Virus record (IMG/VR): IMGVR_UViG_3300020171_000018
Location: 1-64,000 of that record
Direction: 5' to 3' (one strand)
Source: a virus
DNA: 64,000 nt
Shown here: in pieces, positions 23,454-31,181 of the stretch
Layout of the letters: every line of letters begins with the position of its first letter
Position numbering within the stretch: the stretch's first letter is position 1
The notes under the pieces: model-generated
Database searches by the model: none
The model's input: only the letters and a program-made list of their open reading frames with translations
Told to the model about the DNA's origin: nothing
Position numbers and translations under genes: made by a program

Positions 23454-23711
23454 ATGGCGACAATGCAGGAGCGCATCAACAAGCAAGGGCAGGCGTACAT
23501 AGCGGGACTGGCAGCCACAGCCAAGAGTCTGTGGGCACTGGCCTGCAATGAGGATGGCATCCCGGTGGACAGCAAGTTCGCGGTCTTCTCGGACGGCAAC
23601 CGGGCAGCCAAGCTCCACGACAGGGCAATGCAGCAGTATTTCGAGGCTCGCCAACAGTACGCCGATGGGGGGTATGTCGGCCTGAGGATTGAGCAGGGCA
23701 GAGCAAAGTAG
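23454..23711 (+). CDS. Small helical protein
   Basis: 85 residues, AAGAAGGAATGAC before ATG. Helical with LATAAKSLWALA-like start (AGLAATAKSLWALACNEDG) and RAAKLHDRAMQQYFEARQQY. Function unknown. Confidence 0.6.
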   Translation: MATMQERINKQGQAYIAGLAATAKSLWALACNEDGIPVDSKFAVFSDGNRAAKLHDRAMQQYFEARQQYADGGYVGLRIEQGRAK

Positions 23712-23739
23712 GAACGCAGAAGAGGGAGGTAAGGCGATG
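23711..23739 (+). repeat. 29-bp leader repeat, copy 1
   Basis: Begins GGAACGCAGAAGAGGGAGGT and ends at the ATG of 23737-23919. It is identical to 23922-23950 before the next gene. It contains the ribosome site, so the two genes should have equal initiation signals. Confidence 0.9.
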
Positions 23740-23919
23740 GGACACGGGCAACTCGGCTGCTACAGAGCAATCAAGGTGACGGCCCCTTGCGGTCATGTAC
23801 TCCTAGTGAGCATCCCCCCAACGCGGAGTGGGCAGCCTGGGGCAGCAGGCCGCCGAAACATTGAGAGGGCCAAGAACCGCCCATGCTGGAATTGCAGACA
23901 GATACACCCTGGTCTTTAA
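23737..23919 (+). CDS. Small zinc-binding protein
   Basis: 60 residues behind the repeated leader. APCGHVLLV and CWNCRQIH can bind one zinc. Function unknown. Confidence 0.6.
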   Translation: MGHGQLGCYRAIKVTAPCGHVLLVSIPPTRSGQPGAAGRRNIERAKNRPCWNCRQIHPGL

Positions 23920-23921
23920 GG

Positions 23922-23950
23922 GGAACGCAGAAGAGGGAGGTAAGGCGATG
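23922..23950 (+). repeat. 29-bp leader repeat, copy 2
   Basis: Exact second copy of 23711-23739, ending at the ATG of the DUF3560 gene. The duplication suggests the intervening gene was inserted or copied with its leader. Confidence 0.9.
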
Positions 23951-24712
23951 ACATACAGGGAGCGCAAAGAGGCCAAGGCTGAGCGCCTCCGCGAGTGGGC
24001 GGCCAAGCGCAACGAGAAGGCCATAGCCGCCAGCGACAAAATGCACGCTATTATGGACAACATCCCCCTGGGCCAGCCAATCCTGGTCGGCCACCACTCC
24101 GAGGCCCATGCCCGACGCGACCAGGCCCGCATCGAAAGCAGCATGTCTGCTGTAGTGGAGAACACCCGCACGGCAGAGGCATTCGAGAGCCGCGCTGACA
24201 ACATCGAGAAGGCCCTGGACCGCTCCATCTACTCGGACGACGACAACGCCATCGCAGCTCTGGAGGCCCGCATAGCCCAGCATGAGCGGGAGCGCGACCA
24301 CATGAAGAACATCAACGGCCTTTTTCGCAAGGCTGACGTGGCAGGACTGGCCGCGCTGGGCCTGGACTATAGCACCCTCAAGGCCAAGGTGGACAAGGCG
24401 TACTCTTGGGAGAAGTCGCCCTACCCTGGATGGGCGCTGACCAACCTGGGCGCCCGCATTCGCACGGACAAGGAGCGCATGGAGACCATCAAGGCGCAAT
24501 CGGCCCGCCACGAGCAGGCAGAGGCCAGCGGGGGCGTCACGGTGGAGGGTGCCGAGTGGGTGCGTGTGACGTTCGCAGAAAAGCCAGAGCGCGAAATCCT
24601 GACGGCTCTCCGAGCTGCCGGCTTTTACTGGGGAGGTGGTTCCTGGAACGGGCAGAGGGCCAAGATACCCACCTGTGTGCCCATAGCCCAAGAAGCCCAA
24701 AAGGAATCTTAG
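23948..24712 (+). CDS. DUF3560-family protein
   Basis: 254 residues. The core SDKMHAIMDNIPLGQPILVG, HHSEAHARRDQ, then a long charged coiled coil (about 60-115) matches DUF3560, a family I associate with plasmids and phages whose role is unknown. The end (WVRVTFAEKP, then ILTALRAAGFYWGGGSW) resembles a small alpha/beta substrate-binding unit often fused to it. Starts within the second leader repeat. Confidence 0.75.
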   Translation: MTYRERKEAKAERLREWAAKRNEKAIAASDKMHAIMDNIPLGQPILVGHHSEAHARRDQARIESSMSAVVENTRTAEAFESRADNIEKALDRSIYSDDDNAIAALEARIAQHERERDHMKNINGLFRKADVAGLAALGLDYSTLKAKVDKAYSWEKSPYPGWALTNLGARIRTDKERMETIKAQSARHEQAEASGGVTVEGAEWVRVTFAEKPEREILTALRAAGFYWGGGSWNGQRAKIPTCVPIAQEAQKES

Positions 24713-24727
24713 AAGGAGATTGACACA

Positions 24728-24931
24728 ATGAAGCGTGAGTACATCATCTACGACTCAAGGCCCGCGTACTGCTTCGGCGGAGGGCACAAGTTCAACGCAT
24801 TCCCGACCCACAACCAGCCCTGGGAAGTCGTGAGGGAGTTCTTGCCGGCTGATGTGTGCAACTACGCTCGCACTATCGCAGAGAACAAGCCTGCGGCAGT
24901 CAAGGAGGCCAAGAGACGTTGGGCCAAGTAA
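24728..24931 (+). CDS. Small unknown protein
   Basis: 67 residues, AGAAGGAGATTGACACA before ATG. YIIYDSRPAYCFGGGHKFNA followed by a helical end. Function unknown. Confidence 0.55.
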   Translation: MKREYIIYDSRPAYCFGGGHKFNAFPTHNQPWEVVREFLPADVCNYARTIAENKPAAVKEAKRRWAK

Positions 24932-24937
24932 CGCCCA

Positions 24938-24969
24938 GCCACGGCGAGACGTGGCGGAAAGAGGATAGC
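24938..24969 (+). promoter_or_regulatory. Hairpin leader before 24970
   Basis: GCCACG (24938-24943) and CGTGGC (24950-24955) form a six-pair stem with a GCGAGA loop. GGAAAGAGGATAGC and the ATG follow, the same ending as the leaders at 23418 and 25160. Confidence 0.5.
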
Positions 24970-25155
24970 ATGATTGACGGAATGGCAGAAGCCAAAGCGC
25001 ACGAGAAGGCGCGAATCCACTCCAAGCACGGCCTAACGCGCTATGTGGTGTACGAGGGTGGCGAGTGGAGCACGGCAAGCGATTACGATATGGACACCTT
25101 CTACGCTGGCAATCAGCCAGTCGCCTGCTACGTGGACGGGAAACGCGATAGCTAG
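24970..25155 (+). CDS. Small unknown protein
   Basis: 61 residues, AAAGAGGATAGC before ATG 24970. Pattern RIHSKHGLTRYVVYEGGEWS and DTFYAGNQPVACYVDGK. Function unknown. Confidence 0.55.
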   Translation: MIDGMAEAKAHEKARIHSKHGLTRYVVYEGGEWSTASDYDMDTFYAGNQPVACYVDGKRDS

Positions 25156-25157
25156 CA

Positions 25158-25193
25158 GCCTGGTGGCAAGCCGAGGGGCGGAAAGAGGATACG
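25158..25193 (+). promoter_or_regulatory. Hairpin-like leader before 25194
   Basis: CAGCCTGGTGGCAAGCCGAG can form a weaker stem around GGTGGCAAG, followed by GGGGCGGAAAGAGGATACG and ATG. It shares its loop with the 23418 leader and its ending with the 24938 leader. Confidence 0.4.
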
Positions 25194-25553
25194 ATGGCAA
25201 CGATGGCGGAACTGGTAGAGATATTCGGGGAGCCAATCTCCACCTACACCCGCGCCCAGGGCATCGAGGACGGCGTGTTGGTGGACGTGACCGAGTGGGC
25301 CAGCCCCCAACAGATGATGGGCGGATTCACGGTGCCCGTGGCAATGACGGCGGCTCTGTGGGCGAAGGTGGAGGCTCCCAAGGGCAGCCTACAGGACACA
25401 CGGGGTCGCGCCCATGACGTGCTCTGGCTGGCGAGCTTGGCAGTGCGGCGCGGGCGGGAATATTACAAGGTCAAGCTCGGAAACCGCGCACCCGTGCTCC
25501 GCGTGGTGGTGGACGGCGACGGCGTAACCATCGGATACCCAGACGACTTCTAG
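25194..25553 (+). CDS. DUF6573-like accessory protein
   Basis: 119 residues. EPISTYTRAQGIEDGVLVDV, GGFTVPVAMTAALW, QDTRGRAHDVLWLAS and a C-terminal beta hairpin fit a family (DUF6573) I associate with plasmids and phages beside DUF3560-type genes. Role unknown. Probably co-transcribed with neighbours. Confidence 0.6.
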   Translation: MATMAELVEIFGEPISTYTRAQGIEDGVLVDVTEWASPQQMMGGFTVPVAMTAALWAKVEAPKGSLQDTRGRAHDVLWLASLAVRRGREYYKVKLGNRAPVLRVVVDGDGVTIGYPDDF

Positions 25554-25565
25554 GGGAGGTCTAAC

Positions 25566-26075
25566 ATGACCATCTATCGCACGAGAGGTCGCATTCGCCA
25601 GCGGGTTCGCACACTCGCCAAACTCGCAGGCATCGAGCCGCCCATCGTCGCCTTCTCACGAGCGGAGGTTCTGGCGCACCGCCCCGACATGGGAGACGCC
25701 CGGCGGTCAATGTTCACCAAACGCGACGACTGCTACGGACGGGCCTGTCACGCTATCCCCGCTATAGACAACTGCCCAACTCATCCAGCCTTGATATGGT
25801 TCTCTATGCCAGTTGCCGACAGCACGCTGGCGCACGAGGTCAATCATCTCAGGACGCGAACCAGCCACAACACCCAGACCTTTGACCGCCAAGTGGCCGC
25901 AATGGTGCGCGGCAAGGCCCCCACAGTCAAGTGGCATGATTACATCGTCACGGTTACTGTCTCGACGCGATACAAGGTGAGCGCACCATCACCAGCCGTC
26001 GCCAAGCAATCCTATAGGCGCGGCGAGGTACTGGACACCAAGCAGGCGCTGACCGCACGAAAGGGGGCAAAGTGA
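25566..26075 (+). CDS. Putative metallopeptidase-like protein (HEVNH)
   Basis: 169 residues, GGGGAGGTCTAAC before ATG. STLAHEVNHLRTRTSHN places HExxH at residues 90-94 within a helix, with a downstream His that could be the third zinc ligand. The N-terminal part has CYGRACHAIPAIDNC. Many phage and plasmid zinc peptidases of this size share the pattern, but substrate and activity are unknown. Confidence 0.55.
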   Translation: MTIYRTRGRIRQRVRTLAKLAGIEPPIVAFSRAEVLAHRPDMGDARRSMFTKRDDCYGRACHAIPAIDNCPTHPALIWFSMPVADSTLAHEVNHLRTRTSHNTQTFDRQVAAMVRGKAPTVKWHDYIVTVTVSTRYKVSAPSPAVAKQSYRRGEVLDTKQALTARKGAK

Positions 26076-26076
26076 G

Positions 26077-26214
26077 ATGAACAGCATAAGATTCCGCTTC
26101 TGGGGCCTGCTGTTTAAGTTCTGGTATCGGCTGGGGGAGTACAGTGGCCGCCGCGCTCAGGGGTGCGTTGACAGGATGCCTTGGTCCAAGCCCAAGAAGG
26201 AGGCCCAGCCATGA
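26077..26214 (+). CDS. Small basic protein
   Basis: 45 residues, AAAGGGGGCAAAGTGAG before ATG. A Trp/Phe/Arg-rich amphipathic start (RFRFWGLLFKFWYRLG) suggests membrane contact. Its TGA overlaps the next ATG (ATGA). Confidence 0.55.
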   Translation: MNSIRFRFWGLLFKFWYRLGEYSGRRAQGCVDRMPWSKPKKEAQP

Positions 26215-26342
26215 GTTGCGTAGGACGCCTGATACTACGCCTCTGGACATTCGTCTACGGCCGTCCGGCCCACACTCCTGTTATCTGGGGCGGGAGGGTC
26301 ATAATCATTCCTAATGAGCAAGGGCGGCGAGGGCGGCGATGA
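26211..26342 (+). CDS. Small basic protein, coupled
   Basis: 43 residues, AAGAAGGAGG before ATG. Similar style to its upstream neighbour (LILRLWTFVYGRP), ending in GRRGRR. Its TGA overlaps the ATG of 26339. Confidence 0.55.
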   Translation: MSCVGRLILRLWTFVYGRPAHTPVIWGGRVIIIPNEQGRRGRR

Positions 26343-26995
26343 GCCTAGAGACTACCCTTCCAGCCAAGGTGCAAATAGCCAACCTCTTTGCCAACTCAGG
26401 TCCCCAGGTCTCATCTTGGGCCAAGCTGGGGCGCCTAGTCAACCCTCCCATCTCCCGTGAGCGGGCCAGGGTGATAGGTCGCATCCTTGGCCTCTCCCTG
26501 CCCGAGAAGAATAGCTCGCACCTGTGCCAGTCCTGCGGCACAAAGGTACACCGGGCATCCAACATCTGCCGGGCCTGCAACAGTCAGAAGAGGTTCGCGG
26601 ACTCCTCGGTGGAGCTCACCTGCACTGGCTGCGGTGTCATCAAGCGGGTCCTGAAGTCCTACGCACGGGAGCTGGAACGGAGAGGCCACAAACGGTTCTA
26701 CCATGACCGGGCCTGCTTCTTGGCTCACGGCGGCAGGCCCCCTAGTGGATCCGTGGCGTCCATGCAGACCATCAAGCCCGGGGAGGCCAGGCGCATTGAG
26801 CACCCAGATGTATCCTGCATATCCAGAAAGGCTCAGGGGCGGGGGTCTGGGTACATTTGCACTCTGGCCCATGCGTTCTATCGGACTGGGTGGAAAGGGG
26901 TGGTGTACCATGAGGGGGAGCATGTGGCGGTGGTAGTGAGGTTCCCAGAGTCAACCATTATCCCTTCATATGCCTATCTGGTTAACTCCCAATGA
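26339..26995 (+). CDS. Zinc-finger protein with HTH-like start
   Basis: 218 residues. A helix-turn-helix-like stretch (WAKLGRLVNPPISRERARVI) is followed by CQSCGTKVHRASNICRACN and CTGCGVIKRV with a later HDRAC, i.e. two zinc sites. A C-terminal beta domain ends within the left 25-bp inverted repeat, so the last eight residues (AYLVNSQ and stop) are part of the repeat. Possibly a DNA-binding regulator. Confidence 0.6.
   Translation: MSLETTLPAKVQIANLFANSGPQVSSWAKLGRLVNPPISRERARVIGRILGLSLPEKNSSHLCQSCGTKVHRASNICRACNSQKRFADSSVELTCTGCGVIKRVLKSYARELERRGHKRFYHDRACFLAHGGRPPSGSVASMQTIKPGEARRIEHPDVSCISRKAQGRGSGYICTLAHAFYRTGWKGVVYHEGEHVAVVVRFPESTIIPSYAYLVNSQ
26968..26992. repeat. 25-bp inverted repeat, left copy
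   Basis: Begins ATATGCCTATCTGGTTAACT and is an exact inverse of 27764-27788. It lies over the last codons of 26339-26995. The pair encloses only the gene 27024-27728. Confidence 0.95.
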
Positions 26996-27023
26996 TACTA
27001 GGGGTAGTAGGAGGATGTAAACG

Positions 27024-27728
27024 ATGAGAAACGATACGTCGAGTGCATCTCGGCATGGTAGAATCCTGGGTAACGGTATCCTGTTGTGGGGCGCAACCGT
27101 TATGATGATGGGGACGTTCTCAGCAGTATTCGCCTCTTACGCAGCAGGGGATATTGGATTCGGGCCAGCTATTGCCGTGGGACTCATTGCTGCTACGTTC
27201 TCTGCCTTACTGGCACTCTTTGGGGTACTCGGCGTGTGGTTGTGGCACCATTGGTTGCAGCCCAACCTGACATATGAGGTGCTCTTTCATCCGCATGTTG
27301 CTGGTGGGTGTGAATGGCCTCCAACGTCAGACCACGACATTCAATGGCAACAAAAGATGACTCGTCCTATTCCCGGGCCTCCTGATGGTGCTTTCATCTA
27401 TCTACGGCTTCGAGCAACAATGGGGGGCACCGTTCGGGATGTTCATGTGCAATTCGTCACGCGACATTGGAAGCTGCATCCATCCTTGTGGCAGTGGGAT
27501 GCAGCTACTCCCATTGTTGAACAACTTGAGGACCCCGTTACGGAGGGCAACCAAAGGGGTGGTCAAACGCTCACCTATAGCAAGCCAAAGGAACTGTCCA
27601 AAGGGGACTGCTTGTACCTTCGTCTAGTCGTTGCTGCTAGGAATCAATGGTCGGGCCACTTGGAGGTGAGTACACAGGCGGCCTATGGACAAAAGGGGTT
27701 CATACGGCGCTCCGTTACTTTGGTATAA
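27024..27728 (+). CDS. Two-helix membrane protein in inverted-repeat cassette
   Basis: 234 residues, TAGGAGGATGTAAACG before ATG. Two membrane helices (TVMMMGTFSAVFASYAAG and AIAVGLIAATFSALLALFGV) precede a soluble beta-rich domain with FIYLRLRATMGGTVRDVHVQ and CLYLRLVVAARNQWSGHLEV. I do not recognise a family. Being the only gene between perfect inverted repeats, it looks like a cargo or moron gene, for example altering the host envelope. Confidence 0.6.
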   Translation: MRNDTSSASRHGRILGNGILLWGATVMMMGTFSAVFASYAAGDIGFGPAIAVGLIAATFSALLALFGVLGVWLWHHWLQPNLTYEVLFHPHVAGGCEWPPTSDHDIQWQQKMTRPIPGPPDGAFIYLRLRATMGGTVRDVHVQFVTRHWKLHPSLWQWDAATPIVEQLEDPVTEGNQRGGQTLTYSKPKELSKGDCLYLRLVVAARNQWSGHLEVSTQAAYGQKGFIRRSVTLV

Positions 27729-27763
27729 GAAAAGGGTAACTGGCTCTACAAGGGGTGGTAGTC

Positions 27764-27788
27764 TTGGGAGTTAACCAGATAGGCATAT
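27764..27788. repeat. 25-bp inverted repeat, right copy
   Basis: Inverse of 26968-26992, in the gap between convergent genes. The rest of the gap (27789-27926) shows only a short stem TCGCC/GGCGA near 27870-27886 and no gene. Confidence 0.95.
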
Positions 27789-27926
27789 CCCTTCAAACCC
27801 CTTCTAACACCCCCTGAAAACCAGTACCGCCAATAGTGGCCCAGGCTATCAGCGGCACCGGAAGGAGGGTCGCCACGAAGCGGCGAGGATGAATGCTAAG
27901 TAGGCGCTACTGCCATTGGCTCCTTC

Positions 27927-28394
27927 TCATGCTATCCTCAGTGGAGTCAGCACCCTCGTCCTGATGGTAGTCACCTTGCTGCGCACGTCTTCAATTTCGG
28001 ATATGACGGCAGAGACGGCGATGCTCAGGCTGTAGGTCACGTAGTCAGCAGGAGCCAGCGGGTCATGTGGGTCAGGTCCATTGGCTGCTGCGGTGATGAA
28101 GTTGCCCCCTGTGATGCTTACTCGCACAAAGGATGGCCCTCCTCTGTCCGCAGCCTTCAGTCGCCAGCCGTTCAGCAGCTCCACGGTCAACCCGGTCTTG
28201 AGGCCACCACCTAGGTCATTCTGCCCGGATGCCCTGGCGACAATCTTGCTGTCCATGTGGTTCAGGTTGGCCGAGGCATCATGGGCAGAGTCGTAGATTT
28301 CTTGGAGCGTGATGGTCACGTAGGCTATCTGCAACTCCATAATCTGCGTATCGAAGTTGAAGTCGAACTTCCCAAAGGTCTGAGTGTTAGCCAC
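27927..28394 (-). CDS. Virion-module protein
   Basis: 155 residues, GTG start with AGGAAG. LNGWRLKAADRGGPSFVRVS and the following GGNFIT, then DYVTYSLSIAV are like the tail-associated phage proteins found beside long fibres. Helical end. Last gene of the minus-strand virion module. Confidence 0.6.
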   Translation of the reverse strand: MANTQTFGKFDFNFDTQIMELQIAYVTITLQEIYDSAHDASANLNHMDSKIVARASGQNDLGGGLKTGLTVELLNGWRLKAADRGGPSFVRVSITGGNFITAAANGPDPHDPLAPADYVTYSLSIAVSAVISEIEDVRSKVTTIRTRVLTPLRIA

Positions 28395-28677
28395 TAGTGG
28401 CTTCCTGCAACAGGTCTAGCAGTTCGACTTTATGGGCTTTCTCGTTCTTGATGCCCCCCTCAAACATCAGAACATTCGCGTCGCACTGGTCAATCGCTGC
28501 CCTCAATGCCTTCGGGTCATACCGAGTCTTGCGGGGGAGGGACATTTTGACGCTCAACTGGCCCGCCCTCGCAAGCTCCATTACATGGTTCCAGCACAGC
28601 GGGAGGTTGTCCTCCCGCCGTGTGACCACAGCATCCTCGTGACACCCGTTCTGTCCGCAAGCACCTAAGTTCTTCAT
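28387..28677 (-). CDS. Small protein with Cys/His cluster
   Basis: 96 residues; ATG overlaps the end of the 830-residue fibre gene (ATGA). CGQNGCHEDA and LCWNHV could bind zinc, followed by a helical segment. Function unknown; tightly coupled to the fibre gene. Confidence 0.6.
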   Translation of the reverse strand: MKNLGACGQNGCHEDAVVTRREDNLPLCWNHVMELARAGQLSVKMSLPRKTRYDPKALRAAIDQCDANVLMFEGGIKNEKAHKVELLDLLQEATSG

Positions 28678-31166
28678 GTGGCGTTCGGGTCTGGGGTGCG
28701 GGTGGCCGTTGCCGACAGACCCGTTGTGCCTATGCTCCCTGTAGACTCGAACGGTACGATTGGCACGCCTGCTGATTCCCTCACCCGGATAATCACCGAG
28801 ATTGCAGTCGTCTGCACGATGTCGTTGGACTCGCTTGCAGCGTCCGCCACGCGGTCCAGGTAGGGCACATAGGCGTCGTCGTCTGTACCATATGCCCTGA
28901 CCAGCCTGTTTATCTGGTAGGTGTCAGTCGACACCTGACCAGCGATGGGCGGGCTGATGGTAAGCTCCGTGGCAGTCACCGCCGTCACATAGCTGCTGAG
29001 TGCCCGGGTGACGTTGTACACGATGTCTCCCACCAGCACGGGCTCTGCACCCAGCCAGTTGGCACCCGAGTTCACCATGAGGGTGGTTGTAGTATTTGCT
29101 GTGAGCGTCCCTGCGGAGTTCGTCACCACCGTCAGCACGAATGTGACGCCGCTAAAGCTGGAGAACCGATACCTGTCCTCGATTGCCAGTACCGTGTCAA
29201 TGACGCGGATGGCCGCTCGGTTGATGTCTTTGCCGTCTGGCACATCCAACTGAATGGTTGCGTGTCCGTCCCCATCGTCAGTGATAACGATGTCCAGGTC
29301 ACTCAGGTTGTTGCCCGCCGCCAGGTTGAACGTAGCGTGCTTGTGCTCAGCACCTACTGGGGTCTGCGTGGGGAGCTTGAGGACTGCCCCGCTGGCGTCC
29401 ACCTGGAATACAGCTACGGAGTCTCCAGCCACCAGACCGCCTACCGTGACAGGCACTGTGTTCGGCGGAGCCTGCGTTGAGCCGTCGTCTCCAATCAGGG
29501 TGTAGTTCTGCTTGTCCGCCGTCGCCATAAGCTTGACGTAGACGCCCCTGGCTCCGAACAGCTTGCCTCCTGCAAATGTACCGAAAGCGGCAGCTTTGGG
29601 ACTTGAGATTGCCGTCACAACGGTACAGTTGGCCGCCGTCAACGTCGGGGTAGTAATCTGCTCCGAGGTCTGGAAGGTCCCATCGAGCCGTGTCACCATG
29701 AGGTATCCCGCCGCACCTGAAGCAGTGGCACTGGCCACGACACCCTTTGCACCTGAGGTTCCACCCGTCACGACCTCGCCCACCACAGCGTTGCCCGTCG
29801 CACCGTTGTAGTCGAGCCGTACCTCGACGCCCTTGTAAAACTGCCCCTGTACTGCTAGGGCTGCACCGGAGTCAATATCCGCTGTGACCCCACGTCGCAT
29901 CCTGTACTGGAGCACCTCATAGGTGTCCTTCATCAACTCGGCGCTGCAGTCAATCTCGACGGAGTAAAGGATTGGGCCATTACCGTTGAGCAGGTCACGG
30001 CTGATGCGTCCAAAGGTGATGGTCACATCGGACTGCGGCGCAACAGCAGCATTGATGTTGGTGATGGTGCCTACCGTGGCGACAGCACTGCTGGACTGGC
30101 CTTCGAGTACGTCACCCACAGCTATGTCAAGGTGGCCTAGCTGCATGATGTCCAGCGTGATGGTCGGGTTGCTGCCGGACTTCGCTCGTATGTAGCCAAC
30201 GAAGCCCTTGTTGGAAGGCGTCGTTGGGACCTTGATAACCTCACCCACCGTGAACGTCCCACTGGATGAGGTGGTGGTCAACCGCCTCGTGCCATCCGTG
30301 TTGTTGATGTCTGTGGCGGTGGCGAAGGCGATAACGCTGTTACCACCAATCTTGCTGGCCTCAAAGTTGTCGTACACGGTGCCCTCCTTATGGGCAAAGA
30401 ACTGTACGCGGCCAGCGTTTATAGCCTTTCCCGCCTCCTGCGTCGCCACTAGGATGTCTATCTGCCCCAGTGAGCCGAGGGCCCCGTTGGTCTCTGTGGC
30501 TGATGCATGTTCTGGAAGCACCCCGATAGGGATGCCTACTGCCGACCTGTCCTGTACGGCGTACAGTTTGGTATCGGGAGTTCCCGCTACCTGGGCGTGA
30601 ATCGTGCCCAGGGTGCTGAACTGTGACCAGAAGTTCTCGCCGGTGGCGGAGCCGCCAGTTTGGAATGTGGCGGTGAAGTTGCCCGCAGCTACGGAGTTGC
30701 TGACCGTATATGCCTCGGTTGCGTTGTTGAAGGTGCCGGTAAGTACTCTGATATAGACGACACCTATCTCCGAGCCATACCGCTGGTCCCAGCCCAGAAT
30801 CTTTCCAGTGGCGGTCGATGTAGTACCCGTGATGGTCTCACCACGGTCATCGGCCTCGAACATCACGCCCGCGCCAGAGGCGTTATAGGAGATTGCTCGA
30901 ATCACCCCGGTCGCCCATCCACTGGTCGTGAGAGAGCCTGTCTTGATGTACTGAAGCGAGTCCGAGTCTATAAACCAGCCATTTATCATGGTGAACTGAG
31001 TCGGTGTCTGTGCCGACATGGGTACCTGGTCATCCATCTGGTTCAGGGCATCGAACAGGTCCTGCAACTCTGAGTACATCGTCTGGGCACTGTAAATGTC
31101 CGTTCCAGTCAGGTGCCGTATGATTTTGTTGGCATAGTCAATGCTGAAGTCGCTTAGGAATGCCAT
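28674..31166 (-). CDS. Large fibre/baseplate-type protein
   Basis: 830 residues, GAGGAGGACGAC before ATG. The helical start (FSIDYANKIIRHLTGTDIYS, then AQTMYSELQDLFDALNQMDD) is followed by hundreds of residues of Gly/Thr/Val-rich beta strands with repeated TVGEVI, VGDVLEG and VVGEVVTGG units. It ends with STGSIGTTGLSATATRTPDP, an ending shared with the neighbour 31182-32918. Probably a tail or receptor-binding structure. Confidence 0.65.
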   Translation of the reverse strand: MAFLSDFSIDYANKIIRHLTGTDIYSAQTMYSELQDLFDALNQMDDQVPMSAQTPTQFTMINGWFIDSDSLQYIKTGSLTTSGWATGVIRAISYNASGAGVMFEADDRGETITGTTSTATGKILGWDQRYGSEIGVVYIRVLTGTFNNATEAYTVSNSVAAGNFTATFQTGGSATGENFWSQFSTLGTIHAQVAGTPDTKLYAVQDRSAVGIPIGVLPEHASATETNGALGSLGQIDILVATQEAGKAINAGRVQFFAHKEGTVYDNFEASKIGGNSVIAFATATDINNTDGTRRLTTTSSSGTFTVGEVIKVPTTPSNKGFVGYIRAKSGSNPTITLDIMQLGHLDIAVGDVLEGQSSSAVATVGTITNINAAVAPQSDVTITFGRISRDLLNGNGPILYSVEIDCSAELMKDTYEVLQYRMRRGVTADIDSGAALAVQGQFYKGVEVRLDYNGATGNAVVGEVVTGGTSGAKGVVASATASGAAGYLMVTRLDGTFQTSEQITTPTLTAANCTVVTAISSPKAAAFGTFAGGKLFGARGVYVKLMATADKQNYTLIGDDGSTQAPPNTVPVTVGGLVAGDSVAVFQVDASGAVLKLPTQTPVGAEHKHATFNLAAGNNLSDLDIVITDDGDGHATIQLDVPDGKDINRAAIRVIDTVLAIEDRYRFSSFSGVTFVLTVVTNSAGTLTANTTTTLMVNSGANWLGAEPVLVGDIVYNVTRALSSYVTAVTATELTISPPIAGQVSTDTYQINRLVRAYGTDDDAYVPYLDRVADAASESNDIVQTTAISVIIRVRESAGVPIVPFESTGSIGTTGLSATATRTPDPNAT

Positions 31167-31181
31167 GTCGTCCTCCTCATG

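Noticed and set aside
30660-31073. 137-codon plus-strand open fr­ame opposite the 830-residue fibre gene
   Set aside because: Antisense shadow of a well-supported gene; no ribosome site.
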